A stretch of DNA of 5,286 nucleotides. Origin: JAAYZQ01 sp041300865. Its GTDB lineage: Bacteria; Chloroflexota; Anaerolineae; JAAYZQ01. This document shows, in pieces, positions 1 through 4,796 of the stretch. Each line of letters begins with the position of its first letter. Position 1 is the stretch's first letter. The notes under the pieces were generated by a model. It did no database searches. It had not been told where the DNA came from and was given only the letters and a program-made list of their open reading frames with translations. Both the position numbers and the translations under genes were made by a program. Location: the NCBI GenBank assembly GCA_041300865.1, contig JBFYTF010000679.1, forward strand, positions 1 through 5,286. Direction: 5' to 3'.

Positions 1-429
1 CTTCATGGACCTGTCGCTGGACGACTTCCGGGCGCTCCTGGCCGCACGGCGGGGCGCCATCAAGACCTTTCTCCTGGATCAGTCGCGGGTGGCAGGCATC
101 GGCAACGTCTACGTCCAGGACCCGCTGTGGAAGGCGCGCATCTACCCCCTGCGCTCCATCCAGACGTTGAGCGACGACGAGGTCCATGCCCTGTACCAGG
201 CCCTGCGCCAGAATCTGCAGGACAGCATCGACCAGGGGGGCTTTGCCTACGAGCAGAACCTGCCCACAGGGGTCAGAAAGGGGGCTGGAACTGCTTCGAG
301 GTGGGCTATCGGGAGGGGCATCCCTGCCCGCGCTGCGGGACGGTGGTGCAAAAGATCAAGACCGGGAGCACCGCGAGCTATATCTGCCCGGCGTGCCAGC
401 GGCTCGAGGCACCAAACCAGCCTGGCTAG
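1..429 (+). pseudogene. fpg: fpg/mutM 3' fragment, copy 1 (frameshifted, truncated by window edge)
   Basis: This is the C-terminal half of a formamidopyrimidine-DNA glycosylase, a base-excision repair enzyme that removes oxidised purines. Frame 2 (bases 2 to about 283) reads through the helix-two-turn-helix region, including the family's DNA-contacting Asn in the GIGNVY motif (about 98-115) and PLWKARIYP. The zinc finger continues in frame 1 up to the TAG at 427-429. Its cysteines are spaced C-X2-C-X16-C-X2-C (CPRCG ... CPAC), the usual Fpg pattern. Joining the halves needs a -1 (or +2) frame change near 260-283. The N-terminal catalytic domain with the family's Pro-Glu start lies outside the window, so its absence cannot be shown for this copy, but the other copies lack it. 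It is about 87% identical to copy 3 over 1-226, with most differences at third codon positions. It is probably not functional unless the frame break is bypassed. Confidence 0.88.
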
Positions 430-475
430 AAGCTGGTTCCGGCCTTCTTTGACCGCCTGGAACGACGAACTCATC

Positions 476-493
476 CGGTTCGCCGCGGAACCG
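476..493. repeat. 6-bp inverted repeat between fpg copy 1 and the MDR gene
   Basis: CGGTTC (476-481) and GAACCG (488-493) form a perfect 6-bp stem around the 6-base loop GCCGCG. It lies 47 bases after the fpg copy 1 stop and 51 bases before the MDR start. No T-run follows, so a rho-independent terminator is not supported. An operator or a chance hairpin is equally possible. Confidence 0.3.
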
Positions 494-533
494 TGATGGC
501 CAGCGATGAAACCCTGTGGAGGGACAACCAATC

Positions 534-539
534 AGGAGG
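534..539 (+). promoter_or_regulatory. Ribosome binding site of the MDR gene
   Basis: AGGAGG sits 5 bases before the ATG at 545. It fixes the start there rather than at the in-frame ATG at 506, which has no comparable site, or at the ATG at 569. Confidence 0.8.
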
Positions 540-544
540 TTCCA

Positions 545-1573
545 ATGGGTGCAACAATCCCCAGAACCATGGAGGCAGTTCATGTCGAGGTAGTTGGTGG
601 GCCGCTAACGGTTCGACAGTGTCCGGTTCCAATACCGGGGCCCGGTGAAGTGCTGGTCCGCATGGCCGCCTCGCCCATCAACCCTAGTGACCTGGCATCG
701 CTGCTGGGCACATACAAGTTTCAGAAGCCGCTGCCTTGGATCCCGGGTATCGAGGGCAGTGGAACCGTTGTGGCCGGTGGGTCGGGCCTACTCCCCCGCT
801 TGCGGTTGGGCAAGCGTGTGGCATGCGCTTCAACGCCAACCTGTGGAGGTACCTGGGCTGAGTACATGGTGACAAGAGCCAGCCTCTGCATCCCACTTCG
901 GTCTGATGTCAGCCTTGAGCAAGGGGCGACGATGGTGGTCAATCCTTTCACCGCATTGGCGCTGCTCGAGATCGCCAAGCGCGGCAAACATGCTGCAATC
1001 GTGAGCACAGCTGCAGCCAGTGCCCTGGGAAGGATGTTGCTGCGGCTATGCCGGCAGAATGGCCTGCCCATTATCTGCGTCGTGCATCGAAAAGAACAGG
1101 TGGACCTGATCCACTCGCTGGGCGGCGAACATGTCCTGGATAGCAGAGCAACCGACTTTATTCCTCAACTGCGGGAGCTCATGCATCGATTGAAGGCAAC
1201 ACTGATTTTGGATGCTGTAGCTGGAGGCCTCACAAACCAACTCCTGGAGGCCGCACCTGCCGGCAGCACCGTGCTCATGTATGCCTTCCTGTCGCGCGAA
1301 AACTGCGCCCTCAATCCACGAGAGTTCGTGTTTGCAGACAAGCGGCTTGTCGGTTTCTACCTGAGCGATTGGTTGGAAAAGAAAGGCGTGCTGCAACAGC
1401 TTCAGACTGCTGGGAATGTCCAACGCCTGCTGGCCACGACCTTCCAAACTGTGGTGCACCGGCGTCTGCCCTTGTCCTCAGTACAACAGGCGATCGATCT
1501 GTATGTGGGCAATATGAGCGCGGGCAAGGTTCTGCTGGTGGCCAACCCGCAGGACATTCCTCTGGAGAGTTGA
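545..1573 (+). CDS. Zinc-independent MDR oxidoreductase (quinone oxidoreductase / enoyl reductase-like)
   Basis: This is a 342-residue member of the medium-chain dehydrogenase/reductase superfamily, which moves hydride between NAD(P)H and quinones, enones or enoyl thioesters in the cytoplasm. The N-terminal GroES-like domain (about 10-145) shows NPSDL (46-50), PGIEGSGTVV (67-76), GTWAEY (102-107) and NPFTA (133-137). The Rossmann domain follows, with TAAASALGRM (155-164) in place of a plain glycine loop and HRKEQ (181-185) after the second strand, where basic residues often contact NADPH phosphate. The Cys/His pattern of zinc alcohol dehydrogenases is absent, which points to the quinone oxidoreductase or 2-enoyl reductase branch. 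The length is normal and the frame intact. It stands alone between two fpg remnants, with no convincing promoter in the 115 bases upstream. Its base composition looks less GC-biased than the fpg remnants, consistent with a separate origin. The substrate cannot be told from sequence. Confidence 0.92.
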   Translation: MGATIPRTMEAVHVEVVGGPLTVRQCPVPIPGPGEVLVRMAASPINPSDLASLLGTYKFQKPLPWIPGIEGSGTVVAGGSGLLPRLRLGKRVACASTPTCGGTWAEYMVTRASLCIPLRSDVSLEQGATMVVNPFTALALLEIAKRGKHAAIVSTAAASALGRMLLRLCRQNGLPIICVVHRKEQVDLIHSLGGEHVLDSRATDFIPQLRELMHRLKATLILDAVAGGLTNQLLEAAPAGSTVLMYAFLSRENCALNPREFVFADKRLVGFYLSDWLEKKGVLQQLQTAGNVQRLLATTFQTVVHRRLPLSSVQQAIDLYVGNMSAGKVLLVANPQDIPLES

Positions 1574-1763
1574 TAGGTTTCTCCGCGCTTGCAGAATCCT
1601 GGATGCTTCTGACGGTTCTGGACGAGACCCTCGCGGATTGTCTGCCCCGTGTCTGTCCATGGCGAGCCATTCAACATCTTGTCGGGACACAAGCCCGGCG
1701 GATGAGAGTATTCGGCCAGGCCGGGGCAGGAGTCCAAACCCATGGCGCGTAGAGCCAGCGGGT

Positions 1764-2071
1764 CCCGAGCTGGAGCACCAGGCGAGCCGTCAAGGCAAAC
1801 CGGTTCTGTCCATTGTGAACTCCACTACTGGTGGTTTGGTTTCGCCCACTATGCCGGCGACCCGGCTGAGCATCCGATGGTAGGCAAGCTGGGGCCGCAC
1901 TTCATGGACCTGTCCCTCGACGACTTCCGCGCCCTGCAGTCCGGTCGCCGTGGTGCTATCAAGACCTTTCTCCTCGACCAGTCGCGGGTGGTCGGCATCG
2001 GCAATGTCTACGTCCAGGACCCCCTGTGGAAGGCACGCTCCACCCCCTGCGCCCCATCAAGACTTGTGAAG
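1764..2071 (+). pseudogene. fpg: fpg/mutM internal fragment, copy 2 (frameshifted, lacks both ends)
   Basis: This remnant covers the middle of Fpg. It shows ELHYWWFGFAHYA, HPMVGKLGPHF, then GAIKTFLLDQ, GIGNVYVQDPLWKAR and a degraded HPLRPI stretch. Relative to copies 1 and 3, one base is missing at about 2039-2041 (CGC-TCCAC instead of CGCATCCAC or similar), which breaks the frame. Similarity becomes unclear after about 2071, with faint traces possible to about 2095. The zinc finger and the N-terminal catalytic domain are absent. Similarity to copy 3 extends upstream over the 36 bases from 1764 (29 of 36 identical to those from 2823, constant offset 1059), so the two share a left boundary. 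An open frame from ATG 1742 covers it, but with no ribosome binding site and no complete domain it is not called as a gene. Confidence 0.82.
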
Positions 2072-2110
2072 AGAGGCGAGCTATACGCCCGAGCCCCGGC
2101 TTTTCGAGGA

Positions 2111-2139
2111 TTGCCTTCCGCGAACAAGAATGGTATAAT
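2111..2139 (+). promoter_or_regulatory. Sigma-70-type promoter for hicBA
   Basis: TTGCCT (2111-2116, -35) and TATAAT (2134-2139, perfect -10) are separated by 17 bases. A TG one base upstream of the -10 (2131-2132) makes it an extended -10. Transcription would start near 2146, about 50 bases before hicB. It lies just beyond the last recognisable base of fpg copy 2. Confidence 0.72.
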
Positions 2140-2150
2140 GTCCCGAGGAC
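2140..2150. promoter_or_regulatory. Possible operator half-sites at the hicBA start point
   Basis: The interrupted palindrome GTCC-CGA-GGAC begins directly after the -10 box and covers the expected transcription start. Such a site is where an autoregulating antitoxin would bind, but the arms are only 4 bp and chance is a real possibility. Confidence 0.3.
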
Positions 2151-2183
2151 GAGCCAGGTGATGGGATGTGGGTTCAAGGCCTG

Positions 2184-2189
2184 AAGGAG
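2184..2189 (+). promoter_or_regulatory. Ribosome binding site of hicB
   Basis: AAGGAG ends 8 bases before the ATG at 2198. A nearer ATG at 2194 is in another frame, so 2198 is the start. Confidence 0.7.
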
Positions 2190-2197
2190 ATGGATGA

Positions 2198-2407
2198 ATG
2201 GCGAAGGAAGTGCTGTTTCTGGTAGAAGACGCAGCCGAGGGCGGCTACGTCGCTCGTGCTTTGGGACACTCTATCTTTACCGAAGCCGACTCCTGGGAAG
2301 AACTTGCTCAGGCTGTTCGAGATGCTGTGCAGTGCCACTTTGAAAAAGAGGAACTACCGGATCTGATCCGCCTGCACGCCGTGCGCGAAGAGGTCTTTGC
2401 GGCGTGA
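2198..2407 (+). CDS. hicB: HicB-like antitoxin (short form)
   Basis: This is a 69-residue protein with the partial RNase H-like fold of HicB antitoxins: an opening beta strand (EVLFLVEDA, 4-12), then EGGYVARALG (14-23) and the conserved HSIFTEADSWEEL (24-36), with an amphipathic helix running to HFEKEE. HicB binds and neutralises the HicA mRNA interferase. The protein ends without the C-terminal helix-turn-helix or ribbon-helix-helix domain of full-length HicB (usually over 100 residues). It therefore belongs to the short HicB-like group, whose members are sometimes mislabelled as an oxoisovalerate dehydrogenase subunit. Its TGA overlaps the GTG of hicA by four bases (GTGA), so the genes are translationally coupled. 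The antitoxin comes first, the reverse of the classical hicA-hicB order. A strong promoter and ribosome binding site precede it. Confidence 0.8.
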   Translation: MAKEVLFLVEDAAEGGYVARALGHSIFTEADSWEELAQAVRDAVQCHFEKEELPDLIRLHAVREEVFAA

Positions 2408-2649
2408 GGCTGCCGCGAGACCTCGGGGGAGAGGATCTGGCTGTTCTGCTCAGGCGCTATGGCTACGAGGTAACGCGCCAGACAGGCAGTCACATTCGCC
2501 TCACCACCTCGTTGGAGGGAGAGCACCACGTTACCATCCCGCACCACAGTTTGCTGCGGGTCGGCACGTTGAGCGCCATCTTGAACGATGTTACCGAGCA
2601 TTTCGGCATTCCCCGTCAGGCGCTGATGGAAGAGCTGTTCCACAAGTAG
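2404..2649 (+). CDS. hicA: HicA-like mRNA interferase toxin
   Basis: This 81-residue protein has the double-stranded RNA-binding-like HicA/YcfA fold. It shows LGGEDLAVLLRRYGYEVTRQ (about 7-26), then TGSHIRLT with the probable catalytic His30 (the GSH motif), a HHVTIPHH strand, and RVGTLSAILNDV, which matches the usual LKxGTLxxILKxxG segment. HicA toxins cleave mRNA and arrest growth until HicB rebinds. The start is the GTG at 2404, overlapping the hicB stop, and the length is typical for the family. It ends at TAG 2647-2649 with no terminator-like hairpin close behind. The C-terminal tail (FGIPRQALMEELFHK) is slightly longer than in the shortest HicA proteins. All recognisable catalytic features are present, so it is probably active. 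Confidence 0.82.
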   Translation: MRLPRDLGGEDLAVLLRRYGYEVTRQTGSHIRLTTSLEGEHHVTIPHHSLLRVGTLSAILNDVTEHFGIPRQALMEELFHK

Positions 2650-2822
2650 ATGGCTGCCAGGTTTCAGATCGCGAGCCCTACCAGCCTGTCGACACGCTGT
2701 ATGCTCGTGGCTCCTTGGGACATTCTGCTGCCTACCAGAATGGTCCTGTTCACGCAAGACCTGCACTGAGCGAAGCGGACGTATCCCTGCGGAAGAGATG
2801 ACTAGCTCAGGAGAGAGCAGAG

Positions 2823-3405
2823 CCCGGGCTATAGCAATAGACGAGCTGTCAAGGCAAAGGGGCTTTGCCCATTGTGAACTCCGCTACTGGTGGTTTGGGT
2901 ATGCGCATTATGCGGCCGATCCGGCGGAGCATCCGATGGTCGGCAAGCTCGGCCCGCACTTCCTGGACCTGTCCCTCGACGACTTTCGGGCACTCCTGGC
3001 CGGGCGGCGTGGCGCCATCAAGACCTTTCTCCTGGACCAGTCGCGCGTGGCGGGCATCGGCAACGTGTACATCCAGGACCCGCTGTGGAAGGCGCGCGTC
3101 CATCCCCTGCGGCCGATCCACACGCTGACGGACAAAGAGGTCGAAGCCCTGCACCAGGCCCTGCGCCGGAACCTGCAGGACAGCACGCCAGTCCCCGTAG
3201 CGCAGCGGAGAGGGATCGACCAGGGGGGCTTGGCCTACGAGCAGAACCTGCCCACAGGGGTCAGAAAGGGAGCTGGAACTGCTTCGAGGTGGGCTACCGG
3301 GAGGGGCATCCCTGCCCGCGCTGCGGGACGGTGGTGGTCAAAGTCAAGACGGGGAGCACAGCGAGCTATGTCTGCCCGGGGTGCCAGGAGCTTGAGCTCA
3401 GGTGA
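2823..3405 (+). pseudogene. fpg: fpg/mutM 3' fragment, copy 3 (longest; frameshifted)
   Basis: This is the best preserved of the four remnants. Frame 2 reads GFAHCELRYWWFGYAHYA, HPMVGKLGPHF, GAIKTFLLDQ, GIGNVYIQDPLWKARVHP and on to YEQNLPTG. The zinc finger continues in frame 1 (CPRCG ... CPGC, spacing C-X2-C-X16-C-X2-C) to the TGA at 3403-3405. The frame break is at about 3250-3271, exactly the place used in copies 1 and 4. A 30-base in-frame insertion at 3185-3214 is absent from copy 1. The whole N-terminal lyase domain, including the catalytic Pro-Glu, is missing, so even a bypassed frameshift would not give an active glycosylase. Frame 2 is open from ATG 2798 to 3454, but its N-terminus matches no Fpg start and has only a weak ribosome binding site. 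Confidence 0.88.
3185..3214 (+). repeat. 30-base in-frame insertion in fpg copy 3 (also in copy 4)
   Basis: This block interrupts the sequence GACAGC|ATCGACC that is continuous in copy 1 (221-233). It adds ten codons (TPVPVAQRRG). The same block occurs at 4200-4229 in copy 4 with 28 of 30 bases identical. Its core is CCCCGTAGCGCAGCGGAG. Confidence 0.75.
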
Positions 3406-3483
3406 CAGGCGGGTGGGGAGCGCGGCCAGGGCAGCGATCTGGACGCGACCCTAGCGGAGCTTATGATCCAGTTGCTAGAAGAG

Positions 3484-3491
3484 GAGGGAGG
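3484..3491 (+). promoter_or_regulatory. Ribosome binding site of the SnoaL-like gene
   Basis: The purine-rich GAGGGAGG ends 4 bases before the ATG at 3496. It favours that start over the in-frame ATG at 3463, whose upstream sequence shows no such site. Confidence 0.65.
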
Positions 3492-3495
3492 AAAC

Positions 3496-3879
3496 ATGCC
3501 GCATGAGCAGATGCCCAGTGTCGAAACCCTGAAGAAGTTCCTTGAGGCCTTCAATCGCCACGATCTGGACGGCATCATGGAATTCTTCGCCGACGATTGC
3601 ACCATGGACTCGCCCCGAGGGCCCCATCCATGGGGTGCGCGCTTTGCTGGCAAGGAGCAGGTACGTGCCGGCTGCGCCGCCCGCTTCGCCGGGCTCCCGG
3701 ATGCTCACTACGGTGAGGACCGCCACTGGGTCAGTGGCAACATGGGCTTCTCGGAATGGACACTGACCGGGACCGCGCCGTCCGGTGTGCCTGTCCAGGT
3801 CAGAGGTACCGACCACCTGGAGTTTCGAGACGGCAAGATCGTCTGCAAGAACTCGTTTTGGAAGATTGTCGAGGACTAG
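3496..3879 (+). CDS. SnoaL-like / NTF2-superfamily protein
   Basis: This 127-residue protein has the single-domain cone-shaped NTF2-like fold. It shows the opening helix TLKKFLEAFNRHDLDGIMEFF (11-31), the typical ADDCTMDSP strand (32-40), GKEQVRAGCAARFAGLPDAHY (52-72), then the sheet with GFSEWTLTGTAPSG (84-97) and the closing RGTDHLEFRDGKIVCKNSFWKI (103-124). Members of this fold include polyketide cyclases, limonene epoxide hydrolases, ketosteroid isomerases and many uncharacterised proteins. Asp/His residues in the pocket (D34, D39, H71, D106, H107) could be functional, but the substrate cannot be assigned. Length is normal and the frame intact. It stands alone between two fpg remnants; no promoter was recognised in the 90 bases upstream. 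A role in detoxification alongside the upstream MDR oxidoreductase is conceivable but unsupported by direct adjacency. Confidence 0.88.
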   Translation: MPHEQMPSVETLKKFLEAFNRHDLDGIMEFFADDCTMDSPRGPHPWGARFAGKEQVRAGCAARFAGLPDAHYGEDRHWVSGNMGFSEWTLTGTAPSGVPVQVRGTDHLEFRDGKIVCKNSFWKIVED

Positions 3880-3925
3880 TCGTGTACTGATGGTCAGCAG
3901 CTGTGCTATCAGCAACGCTCTGCTT

Positions 3926-3948
3926 ATCGTCGGTCGCTTCCGAACGAT
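3926..3948. other. Hairpin-forming sequence after the SnoaL-like gene
   Basis: ATCGTCGG (3926-3933) pairs with CCGAACGAT (3940-3948) with one bulged base and a 6-base loop. It lies 47 bases past the SnoaL-like stop. There is no following T-run, so an intrinsic terminator is unproven. Confidence 0.25.
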
Positions 3949-4020
3949 AGCCTCAAGCATGACCTTCTCAGCAGCGGGGCATAGGCTCGTGTATCCCAGC
4001 ACGGATAACTGCACCCGCGA

Positions 4021-4414
4021 AGTGGTCGCGGTCAAGGCGTTCATGCTAGTGCAGGATCACATCGCCGGCATCGGCAAAGTCTAGTCCAGACGCCGCTGTG
4101 GAAAGCGAAAATCCACGTATGGCGGCCGATCCCGGCGCGCTGACCGACGGCGAGGTCGCAGCGCTATGGCAGGCGCTGCGCGACGTGCTGCAGGGCAGCA
4201 CGCCAGTCCCCGGAGCGCAGCGGAGACGGAGCGACGCCGGTAGCGCGCCGTTCGAGCTGAACCTGCCCGCAGGGGCCAGAAGGGCGGCTGGGACGACCCC
4301 TACCTGTTTCACTGGGAAGAGGGGTCCCCGTGCCCGGTGTGCGGGACGCCCTTGGCAAAGATACGGACGGGGAGCACGGGGAGCTATATCTGCCCGGGGT
4401 GCCAAAGACTGTGA
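4021..4414 (+). pseudogene. fpg: fpg/mutM 3' fragment, copy 4 (most decayed, divergent)
   Basis: A divergent fpg remnant. It begins recognisably with VKAFMLVQDHIAGIGKV (from about 4031). One base is then missing at about 4083: TCTAGTCCAG replaces the TCTACGTCCAG pattern of the other copies, creating an in-frame TAG. The reading recovers as QTPLWKAKIH, shifts again before LTDGEVAALWQAL (4139 on), and shifts a third time at about 4261-4280, where copies 1 and 3 also break. The zinc finger is intact in its own frame (CPVCG ... CPGC, C-X2-C-X16-C-X2-C) and ends at TGA 4412-4414. It carries the same 30-base insertion as copy 3 (4200-4229). It is clearly a pseudogene. Its greater divergence, such as DDPYLFHW where the others have NCFEVGY, suggests an older or different paralogue. 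Confidence 0.83.
4200..4229 (+). repeat. 30-base insertion in fpg copy 4, matching copy 3
   Basis: Aligned with 3185-3214 it differs at two bases only, while the fpg sequence on both sides differs much more. It encodes TPVPGAQRRR in the fpg frame. Confidence 0.72.
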
Positions 4415-4432
4415 GGCAACAAGTGTGACCGG
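4409..4432 (+). repeat. Left copy of a 24-base imperfect direct repeat flanking phd-vapC
   Basis: Matches 5205-5228 at 21 of 24 positions, with no gaps; the right-hand part, AGTGTGACCGG, is identical. It starts within the last codon of fpg copy 4 and overlaps its stop. Confidence 0.55.
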
Positions 4433-4455
4433 GAAGACAGATAGGGTAGCTCACA

Positions 4456-4484
4456 TTGACGGCCGGATCACTTGCGGCTATAAT
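4456..4484 (+). promoter_or_regulatory. Sigma-70-type promoter for the phd-vapC operon
   Basis: TTGACG (4456-4461, 5 of 6 to consensus) and a perfect TATAAT (4479-4484) are separated by 17 bases. The start point should fall near 4491, inside the palindromic array that follows, about 33 bases before the antitoxin ATG. Confidence 0.85.
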
Positions 4485-4506
4485 GTGGCCACATGGTAGC
4501 CACATG
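4483..4506. promoter_or_regulatory. Palindromic operator-like array overlapping the phd-vapC promoter
   Basis: ATGTGGCCACAT (4483-4494) is a perfect 12-bp palindrome overlapping the last two bases of the -10 box. Its right arm, GCCACATG (4488-4495), recurs as a direct repeat at 4499-4506, exactly 11 bases on, which is about one helical turn. Phd/YefM antitoxins repress their own operons through palindromic sites placed this way, so autoregulation is the natural reading. Confidence 0.7.
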
Positions 4507-4512
4507 TTCTGC

Positions 4513-4518
4513 GGAGGA
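4513..4518 (+). promoter_or_regulatory. Ribosome binding site of the Phd-type antitoxin
   Basis: GGAGGA lies 5 bases before the ATG at 4524 and supports that start. Confidence 0.75.
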
Positions 4519-4523
4519 AGAGA

Positions 4524-4793
4524 ATGCCCGAAACTGTAGGGGTGCGTGAGCTGAAGAACCAGGCATCTCGCGTGATACGCGCGGTGTCTGAGGAGCTGGT
4601 CGAATACGTTATCACGCTGCGGGGAGAGCCGGTGGCCATGCTGCGTCCCCTGACCGAAGAAGAACGAGACCGGCTGCGCGAGGAGCAGGTCGACTCAGCC
4701 TTGACAGAAATGAGGAGCCTGGCCGGGGAGGTCGCAGCGGCGTGGAAGTCCGACAAGAGCGGCGTAGAGTTGGTTGCCGAGCAGCGCAGGTAA
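4524..4793 (+). CDS. Phd/YefM-family antitoxin
   Basis: This 89-residue protein has the Phd/YefM N-terminal DNA-binding domain. TVGVRELKNQASRVIRAVSE (4-23) matches the family's start strand and helix, and EYVITLRGEPVAMLRPLT (27-44) matches the conserved strand pair with the GxPVAxLxP signature. The C-terminal half (about 45-89) is charged and helical (EEERDRLREEQVD) and is the part that usually wraps round and blocks the toxin. The protein would neutralise the VapC encoded 3 bases downstream and repress the operon through the adjacent palindrome. Pairing a Phd-type antitoxin with a PIN toxin is a known arrangement. The length is normal and the frame intact. The upstream promoter, ribosome binding site and operator form a complete autonomous module. 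Confidence 0.9.
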   Translation: MPETVGVRELKNQASRVIRAVSEELVEYVITLRGEPVAMLRPLTEEERDRLREEQVDSALTEMRSLAGEVAAAWKSDKSGVELVAEQRR

Positions 4794-4796
4794 GCC

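Noticed and set aside
449..478. TTGACC as a -35 box for the MDR gene
   Set aside because: At spacings of 16-18 bases there is no sequence resembling TATAAT (the candidates are TCATCC, CATCCG and ATCCGG).
1046..1459. Minus-strand open frame inside the MDR gene
   Set aside because: The plus-strand protein is intact with several MDR motifs here; the antisense frame has no family features or ribosome binding site.
1574..1763. Possible small gene or repeat between the MDR gene and fpg copy 2
   Set aside because: No protein motif, ribosome binding site, hairpin or match to other gaps was found; likewise for 2650-2822.
1742..2161. 139-codon open frame covering fpg copy 2, as a gene
   Set aside because: Only a middle piece of Fpg is present, with a single-base deletion after PLWKAR, no zinc finger and no ribosome binding site.
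2798..3454. 218-codon plus-strand open frame covering fpg copy 3, as a functional protein
   Set aside because: It lacks the Fpg N-terminal catalytic domain, and its tail runs out of frame over the real zinc finger. Its start has only a weak ribosome binding site.
3475..4044. Long open frame on the minus strand (189 codons) across the SnoaL-like gene
   Set aside because: It is antisense to a clear NTF2-fold gene, matches no recognisable family and reflects GC-rich codon bias in the opposite strand.
429..4524. Integron attC sites or a CRISPR-like array as the basis of the repeated layout
   Set aside because: The repeated units are 300-580-base coding remnants, not short hairpin sites or spaced short repeats, and no integrase or Cas gene is visible.
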